DNA of 64,000 bases from Gemmatimonadota bacterium (GCA_022826565.1 JAJDUP010000013.1:124001-188000); one strand, 5' to 3'; shown: positions 17,303 to 27,092, numbered from the stretch's first letter. The notes: a model not told the origin generated them from the letters alone. Numbers and translations are program-made.

Positions 17303-18108
17303 GCTGGCGCCACCTGACGAACTCGATTCACAGCGGTCCGGACGATCCGCTGGACAGCCGCTCGCTGGGACTCTCGCTCGCCATTCATGTTGTCGCCTTC
17401 GTGCTCCTCATCTGGGTGATTCCCGCGCTGCGACCCGAGCCCATCGTCTTCGAAGCGGTCCAGATTCGGGTTGTGTCGGCACCGCCCATCTCCGCCCCCG
17501 AGCCCGAGGAGGAGGTCCCGCCCGTTCCGGAGGATCAGTTGACGGTGGAGATGCCCGAAGACCCGCCGCAAGAGGAGGAGGAAGCGCCGATCCCCGCGGA
17601 GGAAGAACCCCCGCCCCCGGAGCCCGACGAGACGCCCCCCCCGGAGCCAGACGAGACCCCCCCGCCGGAACCGGAGGAAACCCCTCCGGCTGCCGAGGAA
17701 CCGACCCCGGCCGAGTCCGAGGAGACGGAGGCCGAAGAGGGAGGCCAGAACATCGACGTACGCATGGAAGGACTGCGGCGCGACTACCCGGCCTACTACG
17801 ACAACATCATCCGCCAGATCGAGCGCTGCTTCCGGGCGCCCGAAGCGGGAAACCGGGTGGCCGTGATCCAGTTCATGATCCAGGAAGACGGCAGCATCAC
17901 CGACATCGGCGTGGCAAGTTCGTCGAACAGTTTCATCTTTGACACTGCCGCCGAGGGCGCGATCGAATGCGCGGGCAGACCGGGCCGGCTGGGGCCGCTG
18001 CCCGACGGGTATCCCTGGGAAGTGCTGCCGGTGCAGTTCAGGTTCCGCCCCGGATCGTTTCAGGACGGGGAGCGGGAGATGAGACGCTACGCGGAGGCGA
18101 CATGCTGA
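17299..18108 (+). CDS. TonB/TolA-like energy transducer
   Basis: Periplasm-spanning link between TolQR and the outer membrane. The membrane anchor at ~24-42 holds a Ser and His (SLAIHVVAF, His30) as in TonB. A Pro/Glu-rich spacer (~52-150) includes three near-identical PPPEPDET units, and the C-terminal ~110 residues are a TonB/TolA-C-type domain (YYDNIIRQIERCFRAPEAGN). At 269 residues it is shorter than Proteobacterial TolA and lacks its long helical domain II, so it looks like a TonB-shaped protein serving the Tol system. Two Cys in the C-terminal domain could form a disulfide. Confidence 0.82.
   Translation: MSWRHLTNSIHSGPDDPLDSRSLGLSLAIHVVAFVLLIWVIPALRPEPIVFEAVQIRVVSAPPISAPEPEEEVPPVPEDQLTVEMPEDPPQEEEEAPIPAEEEPPPPEPDETPPPEPDETPPPEPEETPPAAEEPTPAESEETEAEEGGQNIDVRMEGLRRDYPAYYDNIIRQIERCFRAPEAGNRVAVIQFMIQEDGSITDIGVASSSNSFIFDTAAEGAIECAGRPGRLGPLPDGYPWEVLPVQFRFRPGSFQDGEREMRRYAEATC
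17611..17682 (+). repeat. Three tandem 24-base units encoding PPPEPDET/PPPEPEET
   Basis: Units at 17611-17634, 17635-17658 and 17659-17682 encode the spacer of the TonB/TolA-like protein. Bases differ at several third positions, so the repeat is old or selected at protein level. Confidence 0.85.
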
Positions 18109-19553
18109 AAACGGGACATGCAATCCGGACGGACGGCCCGGCCCGGCCGGTCATTCATGCCGCGCGCCGCGGCTGCCGCCCCGCGCCGGGGTTGCCGCTG
18201 ATCGCCCTGCTCGCCGGCTTCCTTCTCGCCCCTCCCCCCGCCCATGCCCAGGACGACGTCGCCATCCCGGGGATTCAGCTCGGGCTCGCCTACGAGACCC
18301 TCTACATCCCGCCCCTCGCCATCCTCCCCTTCACGGGTCCCGCAACCAGCCGCGAGGTGATCGCCGAGGTCCAGTCCATCATCGCCCGCGATCTCGACTT
18401 CAGCGACCGCTTCGTCGTCCTGGACTCGCTCCCCGAGGGCCTGGCCGACGAGGGGATCCAGTACAGCCTCTGGGACCAGTACGGCGCGGACTGGGTTCTG
18501 GTGGGGGATATCGGAGAGTTTGCAGGGCGCCATTTCCTGTCCATCGAGCTCCACGACATCGTCTTCACCAGCGTCGAGCGCGGCCGCTTTCCCTTGCCGC
18601 CCCTTGGCGACGAGGACTTCCGCATGGCAGTGCACCGCATCTCCGACTCGATCGTCGAGTGGGTGACCGGTGATCCGGGTCCCGCCGCGAGCCGCATCCT
18701 CTTCGCCATGCGTCCCTTCGGGAACCCGTCCGCGAAGGAGTTGTACGTCGTCGACTCCGATGGGGAAAACCTGCGGCGCGTCACCTGGGACGAGAGCATC
18801 GCGATCTCTCCCACCTGGGCCCCCGACGGGCGCCACGCCGCCTATGTCTCCTACAAGTCCGGCCTGCCGAGAATCTACGAACTCGACATGGCGGACGGGG
18901 GCGAGCGAGCCGTGGAAATCGGCCGCGCGGATCAGCAGATCACGCCGGCCTATCATCCCAACGGGGAGGAGCTGGCCTTCAGCCTCATGGGCGCGGGGCT
19001 GTTTCGCTACAACCTCCGCGACGAGTGCTGCCTGGCTCAGCTGGTCGGGGGGCCGGCAAACAACATCCAGCCCTCGTATTCGCCCGACGGCGACCGAATG
19101 ATCTTCGTTTCCAGCCGCCTGGGGGAAGCGACGCCTCAGGTTTACGTGATACCGGCCCTCGGCGGCGAAGCGACCCTTTTGTCGCCGTACCGGTACGGCC
19201 AGGGGGGCTATTTCGCCGATCCCGACTGGTCTGCCGTATCCAACAAGGTGGCGTTCGCCGGGGGCATCCACCGCAGGCGGGTGATGAACCGATATCACAT
19301 CTTCGTGGCGGATCCCGAGGTGGGTGACAACCGCCTTATCCAGCTGACCGCCGAGGGGAACAACGAGGATCCCAGCTGGGGCCCGGACGGCAGGCACATC
19401 GTTTTCGCCGGCGAGCGGAGCAACGGATTCGGCGTGTTCATCGTCGACTCAGGCACGCGACGCACGCGCACGGTGGTCGCGAGCGTGCGGGCCTCGGACA
19501 CGGATTGGTCACCCGCCCTGGCCGCCGGGCCGGCGGGTGCCGGGAATCGCTGA
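18102..19553 (+). CDS. tolB: Tol-Pal system beta-propeller protein TolB
   Basis: Periplasmic TolB, binding Pal and linking to the TolA-like protein. A signal peptide ends near PPPAHAQ (after ~48 residues, longer than usual because of a ~25-residue charged leader). An N-terminal alpha/beta domain (~60-190) is followed by a six-bladed propeller with recurring PDGRHAAYVS, PNGEELAFS, PDGDRMIFVSS and PDGRHIVFAG blade motifs. The ATG at 18102 overlaps the previous gene by 7 bases; 483 residues. Confidence 0.92.
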   Translation: MLKTGHAIRTDGPARPVIHAARRGCRPAPGLPLIALLAGFLLAPPPAHAQDDVAIPGIQLGLAYETLYIPPLAILPFTGPATSREVIAEVQSIIARDLDFSDRFVVLDSLPEGLADEGIQYSLWDQYGADWVLVGDIGEFAGRHFLSIELHDIVFTSVERGRFPLPPLGDEDFRMAVHRISDSIVEWVTGDPGPAASRILFAMRPFGNPSAKELYVVDSDGENLRRVTWDESIAISPTWAPDGRHAAYVSYKSGLPRIYELDMADGGERAVEIGRADQQITPAYHPNGEELAFSLMGAGLFRYNLRDECCLAQLVGGPANNIQPSYSPDGDRMIFVSSRLGEATPQVYVIPALGGEATLLSPYRYGQGGYFADPDWSAVSNKVAFAGGIHRRRVMNRYHIFVADPEVGDNRLIQLTAEGNNEDPSWGPDGRHIVFAGERSNGFGVFIVDSGTRRTRTVVASVRASDTDWSPALAAGPAGAGNR

Positions 19554-19621
19554 CTGTCGGGCGCATCGGACCCGGACGGGGGGAGCGGGGGATGACGACG
19601 GAAAAACTGCGTTGCCGCTAC

Positions 19622-19650
19622 TTGATCGGGCGGGGTCGATCCCCTATATA
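19622..19650 (+). promoter_or_regulatory. Candidate sigma-70 promoter for pal
   Basis: TTGATC (19622-19627), 17-base spacer, TATATA (19645-19650), about 60 bases before the pal start. It lies in the 165-base gap after tolB and is the best-matching promoter in the window, suggesting pal is also transcribed separately. Confidence 0.6.
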
Positions 19651-19718
19651 CAAACAGGTCCAGGACGTGATTCCACAAGATGTTCCATAGTCTTTTCCTT
19701 CACTACCCGGGAGCAGGT

Positions 19719-20309
19719 ATGACCAACCGTCGTTTCGTTCTCGCCGCATTCGCCACAACAATTCTGCTCGCTGCGTGCGGGAGCGAGCCCGAGCCGCAGA
19801 TGGCTCCCGAACCGACTGGCCCGACCGCCGAGGAATTGGAGCGGATGCGCCAGGACTCGATCCGCAGGGCGCGCGAGGCCGAGGAAGCTCGACTTCGCCG
19901 CGAGCGGGAAGCGGCCGAGCGCGAGAGGCAGCGGGCCGCCGAGATGGCCCGCCGGACCCTCATGGAGACGGTCTACTTCGACTATGACGAGGCCACGATC
20001 CGGTCCGACACCGAGACCAGCCTGCGCGCCAAGCTGGACATTCTGCGCGACAATCCCGGGGTGCAGCTGCGGATGGAAGGCCACGCCGACGAGCGGGGCA
20101 CCTCCGAATACAACATCGCCCTGGGCAACGAACGCGCCGAGTCGGTGATCCAATTCCTGACCGGGTTCGGGCTCGACGGTGGACGCTTCACCTCCGTGTC
20201 CTACGGCGAGGAGCAGCCAGCCGCTCAGGGATCCACGGAGGCGGCCTGGGCCCGGAACCGGAGGGTCGAGTTCGTAATCACCGCCGGCGGTGACGGCATC
20301 GGCCGGTAG
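19719..20309 (+). CDS. pal: Peptidoglycan-associated lipoprotein Pal
   Basis: Outer-membrane lipoprotein that grips peptidoglycan and TolB. Signal peptide ends in lipobox LLAAC (Cys ~20), then a charged helical linker rich in Glu/Arg (~40-85) and an OmpA-like domain with FDYDEATIRSDTE and the peptidoglycan-contact stretch GHADERGTSEYNIALG. ATG at 19719 is preferred over an in-frame ATG at 19680 because it is preceded by GGGAG and begins a normal signal peptide. 196 residues. Confidence 0.95.
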   Translation: MTNRRFVLAAFATTILLAACGSEPEPQMAPEPTGPTAEELERMRQDSIRRAREAEEARLRREREAAERERQRAAEMARRTLMETVYFDYDEATIRSDTETSLRAKLDILRDNPGVQLRMEGHADERGTSEYNIALGNERAESVIQFLTGFGLDGGRFTSVSYGEEQPAAQGSTEAAWARNRRVEFVITAGGDGIGR

Positions 20310-20365
20310 GGCCGGACCTGGCAGTCGGTCCGCTCGGCGGGATCGCGCGCGGATCGGGAATCGGG

Positions 20366-21208
20366 ATGACGGATGCTCAAGGCGGTGGCGTAGTGTCGAA
20401 CAGATTTGGCCGGATACGGGGCGTGGCCTTCCTCGTTCTTGCGGGTGCGCTCGCCGGCTGCGCGACCTCGGGCGACCTGCAGGATCTGCAGTACGAGTTG
20501 CGTCGGCTGACCGCCAGGCAGGATTCTGCGATGGCCGCGCTGATGCGATCGGTCGACAGGGCGAACGGGCAGGCGCTCGACTCGGTGGCCGAGTTGGCGC
20601 AGATGCTGTTCGACATGCGCGGCGAGGTCAACAACCGCCTGCTCGCGATCCAGAACCAGCAGCTCGTCATGGGGGAGCTGGTCGGGCAGAGCCAGTACAG
20701 CCTGGCCCAGATGACCGAGGAGTTGAACGCCCAGCGGCGTCAGATCGCGCTCGTGTCCCGCCCCGCACCTGTCGACACCCTGGAAGGGGAGGCGCAGGAG
20801 GCGGCCGATGACTCCCCCGAGACGCAGTTCTCCGACCCCGACGAGGACGCCTATCAGGCCCTCGTGGAGATGCTCGATCGCGGACTCTCCGGGACGGCGC
20901 GCAGGGGCTTCGAGACGTTCCTGGAGGAATACCCCAACAGCGACTTCGCCCCGGGCGCCTATCTGCACCTGGCCGAACTGAAGGCCCTCGAGGACGAGCT
21001 GGACGAGGCGATCGACACCTACCTGCTGATCCCCGACCTCTTTCCCGAGGCGGAGGAAGTCCCACGGGCCCTCTTCCAGGCCGGGCTGCTGTGCATCGCC
21101 ATCGACGACGATGCACGGGCGCGCGAATACCTCCAGCGGCTGGTCGATTCCTACCCGGATCATGCGCTGACGCCGCGAGCCCGGGAGCGGCTCGAGGAGA
21201 TTCCCTGA
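20366..21208 (+). CDS. cpoB: CpoB/YbgF-like Tol-Pal-associated TPR lipoprotein
   Basis: Coordinates cell-envelope constriction with peptidoglycan synthesis in other diderms. The 280-residue protein has a lipobox LAGC, a coiled-coil-like section (~35-130, many Gln/Leu heptads) and C-terminal TPR-like helices (AYQALVEMLDRGL ... YPNSDFAPGAYLHLAEL ... YPDHALTPRARERL). Here it is a lipoprotein, while Proteobacterial CpoB is usually soluble. GTG at 20393 (MSNRFGRIRG) is a possible alternative start with a neater signal peptide. Confidence 0.82.
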   Translation: MTDAQGGGVVSNRFGRIRGVAFLVLAGALAGCATSGDLQDLQYELRRLTARQDSAMAALMRSVDRANGQALDSVAELAQMLFDMRGEVNNRLLAIQNQQLVMGELVGQSQYSLAQMTEELNAQRRQIALVSRPAPVDTLEGEAQEAADDSPETQFSDPDEDAYQALVEMLDRGLSGTARRGFETFLEEYPNSDFAPGAYLHLAELKALEDELDEAIDTYLLIPDLFPEAEEVPRALFQAGLLCIAIDDDARAREYLQRLVDSYPDHALTPRARERLEEIP

Positions 21209-21273
21209 CCCGTCGTGGCCGGACCGGCTCGCTGGCGGTTCGGCACCGGCGCCGGCATGGGTGAGAGCCCCGG

Positions 21274-21804
21274 ATGCGATGCCTCTCCTGCGAGTCCGGG
21301 TCCACGAAGGTGGTCGATACCCGTGCCGCCAGAGGTGGCCGGGCGATTCGGCGACGCCGGGAGTGTCTGCGGTGCGGCGGTCGGTTCACCACCTACGAGA
21401 ACGTGGAGCAGCGCCCGCTCCAGGTGTTGAAGCGGGACGGCAGCGCTGAGAACTTTCTACGTGAAAAACTCCGGGCGAGCATCGCGGTGGCGTGCGCCAA
21501 GCGTCCCGTGTCGCCCTCCGAGGTCGAGACGCTCGTCGACCGGATCGAGGATGCCGTGTCGGGTTCCGCACGTGTCGAGGTTGCTTCCCAGGTGATCGGC
21601 GAGTCCGTGATGGAGGGGCTGGAGCCGCTCGACCGGGTCGCCTACATCCGCTATGCGTCAGTGTACAGGAACTTCCAGCACATAGACGAGTTCCAGGAAG
21701 CCGTGGACCAGCTGAATGTGAAGGAACGCCGCGTCAGGCGGAACCGCTTCCAGGTTGAGCTGTTGCTGGGGCAGGATGCCGCCCCGCCGGAGGAAGACCG
21801 ATGA
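21274..21804 (+). CDS. nrdR: Transcriptional repressor NrdR
   Basis: Nucleotide-sensing repressor of ribonucleotide reductase genes. An N-terminal zinc ribbon (C3, C6, C31, C34; MRCLSCESGSTKVVDTR) is followed by an ATP-cone domain (~50-140, LQVLKRDGSAENFLREKL). The C-terminal tail is ~20 residues longer than typical. ATG at 21274; its end overlaps tatC by four bases, an association without obvious functional meaning. Confidence 0.95.
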   Translation: MRCLSCESGSTKVVDTRAARGGRAIRRRRECLRCGGRFTTYENVEQRPLQVLKRDGSAENFLREKLRASIAVACAKRPVSPSEVETLVDRIEDAVSGSARVEVASQVIGESVMEGLEPLDRVAYIRYASVYRNFQHIDEFQEAVDQLNVKERRVRRNRFQVELLLGQDAAPPEEDR

Positions 21805-22712
21805 GACGGCTGCGGGACGGAATCCTGGCGCGAGGCGCCAATCCGAAGGCGGAGATGCCCTTCCTCGACCACCTCGAGGAGCTGCGCTGGCGGATCCTGT
21901 GGACGCTTCTGGCGGTGATCCTCTGCTCGGTGGCGGGACTCCTTCTGGTGATGTACTTCGATGTGGTGGATCTCCTCATCAGGCCGGCGGTCCAGCTCTA
22001 CGGAGACGATTTCGAACTGGTGTATCTGTCCCCTGAAGTGCCGTTCTTCTTCCTTCTCCGGCTCGCCCTTACCGTTGGGTTGGTGCTGGCTTCACCGGTT
22101 GTTGTATACCAGGCTTGGTGTTTTTTCTCCCCGGCGCTCGAAACCCACGAGAAACGTGCGATCATCCCGGCGATGCTCATGGGTCTGGTCCTGTTCGTCG
22201 CGGGCGTGGCGATGGCGTATTTCCTCGCGCTGCCTCTTACTCTCTTCTTTTTCGAAGGAATTCTCTCCGACTACCTGACGCCGCAGTTGACGGCAACCCA
22301 TTACTTCGGATTCGTCGTCAAAATGCTGCTGGCCTTCGGGATCGTCTTCGAATTGCCGGTGCTCGTCCTCGTACTGAGCGTGCTTGGCTTGATCACGCCG
22401 GGCTTCCTCAAGAGCAAGCGCCGCCACGCGATCGTCGTGCTCCTGCTGCTCGCCAGCTTCCTTTCCCCCGGAGACATGATCAACGTCACCCTCCTCATGA
22501 CGGTACCTCTAATCGCCCTGTACGAATTCAGCATCCTCCTGTCCGTGTTGATCTGGCGGAGGCGCGAGGGCAGGGAACAGGAAGCCGATCCGACCCCCCC
22601 GGAGGACTCCGTGGCGACGGATGACGATGGCGTGAGCGACGATGCCGCCCCTTACGGTCACGGGGATCCCGCCCAGGGCGACACCGACCTGAAGCCGGAG
22701 GACCAGGAATAG
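21801..22712 (+). CDS. tatC: Sec-independent protein translocase TatC
   Basis: Six-span inner-membrane receptor for twin-arginine signal peptides. MPFLDHLEELRWRI with the conserved Glu pair is near residue 18; the six membrane segments run to ~250. The last ~45 residues are an acidic disordered tail (many Asp/Glu/Pro) not found in short homologues. tatA lies 7 kb downstream. Confidence 0.95.
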   Translation: MRRLRDGILARGANPKAEMPFLDHLEELRWRILWTLLAVILCSVAGLLLVMYFDVVDLLIRPAVQLYGDDFELVYLSPEVPFFFLLRLALTVGLVLASPVVVYQAWCFFSPALETHEKRAIIPAMLMGLVLFVAGVAMAYFLALPLTLFFFEGILSDYLTPQLTATHYFGFVVKMLLAFGIVFELPVLVLVLSVLGLITPGFLKSKRRHAIVVLLLLASFLSPGDMINVTLLMTVPLIALYEFSILLSVLIWRRREGREQEADPTPPEDSVATDDDGVSDDAAPYGHGDPAQGDTDLKPEDQE

Positions 22713-22713
22713 C

Positions 22714-25611
22714 ATGACCCGCCGTCTTCGCCCGGGCTGGCTCGTTCCGGCGCTGGGACTGGCGCTCGCCCTCGCCGGTGCGGGCGCCCCCGCGTCGGCG
22801 CAGGAGGTGCGCGATTCGCTCCAGGACGTGATCCGGGAGCGGCTGGAGCGCCTCACCCGGCGACTCGGCGACACCACCGGCCTGACCCCCGATACGACGA
22901 CCGACGACAACAACCTGGACATGGTCTCCACCTCGGATTCCACGCTGCTCGAGCTGTTGGCGCTGCCCGGCTACGACCTCGTTCAGTACCGGGGCGAGGC
23001 GGCGAACTTCGAGACGCGGTCGAGGGTGCTGACCCTCTACGGCAACGAGGGCACCGAGGCGGTGATGACCCGCGAGGGGCTGGAGCTCGCGGCCGACTCC
23101 GCACTGGTTTTCGACGAGAAGACGGGACGACTGGTGACCCTCGGCGATACAGCCAGGTACCGGCCCGAACAGGGCGACGAGGTGCTGACGCGAAGGATCA
23201 TCTTCGATCTCAACGAGGACCGGGGCACGGCCTCCGACGTCAACACGACGATGGACGCGGGGCTGGGGGAGTGGATCGTGCGCGGCGACTTCCCCTGGGT
23301 CAACGCGGACATGTCGTTCGGGCACGACGTCATGTTCACGAGTTGCGATCACGAGGAGCCGCACTACCACTTCGTCGCGCGCGAGATCAAGATGTCCGAA
23401 GGCGGCACCCTCGTCGCCAGGAACGTGCTGCTCTACTTCGCGGACGTTGGGGTAATGTGGCTTCCGTTCATCGCGCAGAGCACGGAGCAGGGGCGGCGCT
23501 CCGGCCTTCTGCCGATCCGCTTTTCGGTCAATGACATCGTCCGGACCTCCGGGAGCTACGCGCGCCGCCTGTCCAACGTGGGCTTCTACTGGGCAATCAA
23601 CGACTACGTGGACGCCCAGATGAGCGTGGATTGGTGGAGCGGCAACTATACGGCGGTGACCGGGCAGACCCAGTTCCGATGGCTGCGGCAGTTCATGGAC
23701 TCCAACATCAACTTCCGTCAGTTCTGGCGCGTCGAGGGCGGGACCGAAACGGCCTTCGACGCGAACTACAACTGGGAGATCTCCGAGCGGAGCAAGCTGC
23801 GGCTTTCGGGCCGGTACGCCTCGAGCGCCGCCTTCGTGCGGCAGAACTCCTTCGATCCGCGCGAGGTCACGCAGTCCATCGACTCGGAGGGCGGCTTCAA
23901 CCGCCGCTTCGACTTCGGCACGCTCTCGCTCAGCGCCAACCGGAGGCAGTTCCTGTCGGATGACCGGGTGGAGATGACCCTCCCTACTGCCAATTTTTCG
24001 CTCTCCACCATCACGCTCCTGCCGGCCGCCTTCAACCGCGCGCGCTTCTACAACAACGCCACGCTGTCGGCTTCGGCCCGGGCCTCGAGGTCCATCCGCG
24101 ACCAGCCCGCCCGGATGATGATGTCGGAGGAGCCGTTCAGCCTCAGCATGGCGGATAGCGAGAACCTGCGCGGGGGTCTGTCGCTCAACCTTTCGGCGGG
24201 CAATTTCTCCATCGCGCAGAGCTTCGACTACAATCGAGACATCAATCGCGGGCTGCCTGCCGATTTCTTCGACCCCATGGCGATGCCGATGCGGCGCGCG
24301 GGGGTCGGCAGCGTCGGCGACCTGCAGCGCTCGGTCCTCTTCGCGCCGGGTGTTCTGGAGGATATCGACTTCGCGAAGAACGACCTCACCTGGTCGACGA
24401 GTTTCAACTACCAGCAGACGCTCGTGGGCTCCACGACCATAACGCCCCAACTCGCCATTTCCGGCCGCGCGATCAGCTCCGACACGAGCACGGTCGCCGG
24501 GGGCGGCTTCGTGTCGGCGCCAAGCCGCATCTCCTTCGGGGCCCAGCTCAAGTCGGATGTCTACGGCTTCTACATGGGGGGGCGTCTACGTCACAAGGTC
24601 ACGCCCAGCTTCGACTTCGCGTGGTCGCCCCAGGTCACGCCGAACGCGGTGCAGCAGGCCACCTTCGGCAACCAGGCGGTCCAGCCCAAGCGCGAGCTCA
24701 TCTTCGGACTCAACCAGACCTGGGAGATGCGGGTCGACGACGAAGAGGCGGATTCCGCCGCCGCCGAGGCCGCTGCCAGTGATCCCTCGGGGGGACCGAG
24801 GCGTCTGCCGCAGTCGGAGAAGGTGACTGTCCTGGCACTGCGGACCAGCGCAGTGACGTACGATTTCGAGCAGGCCAGCCAGCTCGGGCACTTCACGCGC
24901 GGGTTCCGTGACAACCTGAGCCTTTCGCACCAGATCAGCTCCGATTACCTGCGGGGCCTGACCGTGTCGCTGGAACATCTCGTCTTCGACGACACCGGCG
25001 GGCCCGCAGGCGGCGCGAGGGCCTTCTCCCCGTACATATCCAACGTGAATCTCGGTTTCTCGATGGGCAGCCAGACCGCCGTCTTCCGTTGGTTGCGCCA
25101 GCTGGCGGGTGGTGAGTCGGCGGCGGATACCGCTCAGTCGGCCGCGCAGACCCCGGACGACGAACAGGAGGACCGTTCGGATCCGGCCGGCTTCGAAGAC
25201 GAGGATCTCGGCGAGTCGACGGTCGTGCCCGTCGGGGGCAGGCAGCGAACACAGCCGCGGCGGCAGCAGGGCGAGGTCGGCAAGTGGGACGCCAACATCT
25301 CCTATTCGCTCGCGCGGACCCGGGGTGTCGCAGGCGGCGACAACCAGATGATTCAGGGCACGCTCAACTTCCAGCCGACCGAAAAGTGGTCGGTGAGGTG
25401 GCGCACCTCCTACGATGTGGTGACGGGGGCATTCAACGATCACATGATCAGCCTGCAGCGCCAGATGCACCGCTGGGAGGCAGACTTCTCCTTCCGCCAG
25501 ACGGCAACCGGGAACTGGACCTTCCTCTTCGAGGTGGCGCTGTCCGACAACCGCGACCTCCACTTCGACTACGAGCAGCGCACGGGGGGCGGAGCAGAAC
25601 TCGCGCGATAG
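22714..25611 (+). CDS. lptD: LPS-assembly protein LptD-like outer-membrane protein
   Basis: Large outer-membrane beta-barrel that would insert lipopolysaccharide into the outer leaflet. A signal peptide ends at ~ASAQE (29-33). Residues ~85-230 fit the OstA/LptA-like jellyroll domain (VQYRGEAANFETRSRVLTLYG; RIIFDLNEDRGTASDV), then a long beta-rich barrel with alternating aromatic residues to residue 965. It starts one base after the tatC stop. A linker at ~795-850 is Asp/Glu/Gln-rich. Two Cys are near FTSCDHEEPHYHF, fewer than in Proteobacterial LptD, so the disulfide scheme differs. Confidence 0.82.
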   Translation: MTRRLRPGWLVPALGLALALAGAGAPASAQEVRDSLQDVIRERLERLTRRLGDTTGLTPDTTTDDNNLDMVSTSDSTLLELLALPGYDLVQYRGEAANFETRSRVLTLYGNEGTEAVMTREGLELAADSALVFDEKTGRLVTLGDTARYRPEQGDEVLTRRIIFDLNEDRGTASDVNTTMDAGLGEWIVRGDFPWVNADMSFGHDVMFTSCDHEEPHYHFVAREIKMSEGGTLVARNVLLYFADVGVMWLPFIAQSTEQGRRSGLLPIRFSVNDIVRTSGSYARRLSNVGFYWAINDYVDAQMSVDWWSGNYTAVTGQTQFRWLRQFMDSNINFRQFWRVEGGTETAFDANYNWEISERSKLRLSGRYASSAAFVRQNSFDPREVTQSIDSEGGFNRRFDFGTLSLSANRRQFLSDDRVEMTLPTANFSLSTITLLPAAFNRARFYNNATLSASARASRSIRDQPARMMMSEEPFSLSMADSENLRGGLSLNLSAGNFSIAQSFDYNRDINRGLPADFFDPMAMPMRRAGVGSVGDLQRSVLFAPGVLEDIDFAKNDLTWSTSFNYQQTLVGSTTITPQLAISGRAISSDTSTVAGGGFVSAPSRISFGAQLKSDVYGFYMGGRLRHKVTPSFDFAWSPQVTPNAVQQATFGNQAVQPKRELIFGLNQTWEMRVDDEEADSAAAEAAASDPSGGPRRLPQSEKVTVLALRTSAVTYDFEQASQLGHFTRGFRDNLSLSHQISSDYLRGLTVSLEHLVFDDTGGPAGGARAFSPYISNVNLGFSMGSQTAVFRWLRQLAGGESAADTAQSAAQTPDDEQEDRSDPAGFEDEDLGESTVVPVGGRQRTQPRRQQGEVGKWDANISYSLARTRGVAGGDNQMIQGTLNFQPTEKWSVRWRTSYDVVTGAFNDHMISLQRQMHRWEADFSFRQTATGNWTFLFEVALSDNRDLHFDYEQRTGGGAELAR

Positions 25612-25649
25612 GGGTCGGCCGCACCGGCGCGAGCTTCGGGTGTCCGCAT

Positions 25650-25671
25650 CGGGGACCCCGGGGCGTCCCCG
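25650..25671 (+). terminator. GC-rich hairpin after lptD
   Basis: CGGGGAC (25650-25656) pairs perfectly with GTCCCCG (25665-25671) across an 8-base loop. It sits in the 217-base gap between lptD and the next gene. No T-run follows, so it may be a terminator-like or processing structure. Confidence 0.3.
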
Positions 25672-25828
25672 GGAGAGGACAGCCGCGGATCGCGCGCCGG
25701 CCGGAAAAGCCGCCCGCAGGCTCCATCGCGGCGCTCAAGGGGTGCGGTACGGCAAATGCATCATGTCGCGTCCACCGCGGGGCGGAGCCGCGCGAATTCG
25801 CGATTCAGACAATAGCGGGAGGAAACAG

Positions 25829-27037
25829 ATGAAGCGGACCACGACAATCAATCAGGCCCTGGCGACCCCTGGACGGAATCCTGGCCACTCCCGGCGCCTG
25901 CGCGGGCTTGCCCGCGGACTGCTGGCCGCGGCGGGTGCGCTCGCCCTGGCCGCATGCGACGGTCAACTCACCTTCCTGACGGATGATCCCGACGCGCCCA
26001 GAGACCTGGCCGCGTCCTACTACAACCGGGGCGTCGACCTGACCTGGAGGATGGGTTCCCGCTGGGACGGCGAACCGTTCCGGGTCTACGGGAAGCGGGT
26101 GAGCGACATCGACTACTTCTTCATCGCCGAAATCACCAGCTGCATCGAATCGGAGTGCGTATACCGCGACATCAACGTGCGCGGCGGAGTGAACTACGAG
26201 TACTACGTGGCGGCGGTCGACCTGGACAGCGGGCTGGAGACAGCGAGCGACCATGCCGTCGAGGTGTGGGTGCCGGAACCCATACCGCCAGCCGTTCCGG
26301 AGCTTCTGGAGACCGTGGCGCTGGACGGCGCGGCCTATCTGCGCTGGGACGATTCGCCGGCAGCGGAGGACGACTTCCTGGCATACAGGATCTATGCCTC
26401 GGCCGAAGGCGGGTACTTCTTCGTGGGCGAGACGGATTCTCCGGGGTTCGTCGATTTTCTCGCCGAGAACGGACACACCACCACATACTTCGTCACGTCC
26501 CTGGACGACCAGGGGCACGAGAGCAACGGCAGCGAAGCGGTGGACTGCACCCCCAGGCTGGACTACGCCGGCGACATCATGTACACGCACCAGGACGTGC
26601 CCTCGGCATCGGGCTTCCGCTTTCAGGAGTCCGAAGACGTGCAGGCCGTCATGGCCGGCGACAGCGAGCACCGGCACTTCCGTCTCGAGGCCGACCCGCA
26701 GGGGCTGTGGATGGTCCCGGGCCCGAACGCGCGCATCTATCCGGAAGCCCGCTGGACCACCGCGCTCAAGTGCGGGCCGGGAGCAGATCTGGACTGCGAG
26801 TCGTGGGAGTACGCGCCGACCTCGGGATACACATCGGCAAGGGTCGTGCTGGATCCGGGCTACACGTACATGTTCCGTGTCCGTGGAGACGATGGCGAGG
26901 TGCGATTCGGCGCGTTACGGGCGACGATTACCGGGCTCGACCAGGAGGGTGACGAGCTGATCGTCTTCGACTGGGCCTACCAGACCCAGCCCGGAAACCC
27001 CAACCTGAACCGCGTCGGAGGGACCGCCGGGAAGTGA
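25829..27037 (+). CDS. Secreted lipoprotein with fibronectin type III-like domains
   Basis: Probably surface- or periplasm-exposed lipoprotein of unknown function. ATG at 25829 with a good GGGAGGA upstream gives 402 residues. The signal region ends in LALAACDG (Cys ~45). Two Fn3-like modules follow (~60-150, PRDLAASYYNRGVDLTWRM; and ~155-245, LRWDDSPAAEDDFLAYRIYA), then a beta-rich C-terminal region of ~150 residues. Cys pairs at SCIESEC and KCGPGADLDC may form disulfides. Its neighbours give no clear role. Confidence 0.8.
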   Translation: MKRTTTINQALATPGRNPGHSRRLRGLARGLLAAAGALALAACDGQLTFLTDDPDAPRDLAASYYNRGVDLTWRMGSRWDGEPFRVYGKRVSDIDYFFIAEITSCIESECVYRDINVRGGVNYEYYVAAVDLDSGLETASDHAVEVWVPEPIPPAVPELLETVALDGAAYLRWDDSPAAEDDFLAYRIYASAEGGYFFVGETDSPGFVDFLAENGHTTTYFVTSLDDQGHESNGSEAVDCTPRLDYAGDIMYTHQDVPSASGFRFQESEDVQAVMAGDSEHRHFRLEADPQGLWMVPGPNARIYPEARWTTALKCGPGADLDCESWEYAPTSGYTSARVVLDPGYTYMFRVRGDDGEVRFGALRATITGLDQEGDELIVFDWAYQTQPGNPNLNRVGGTAGK

Positions 27038-27092
27038 CGAATACATGACCGCGGTGAGCGGCGTACCGGCGGCGGTCCGTGGATAGGCCCGC

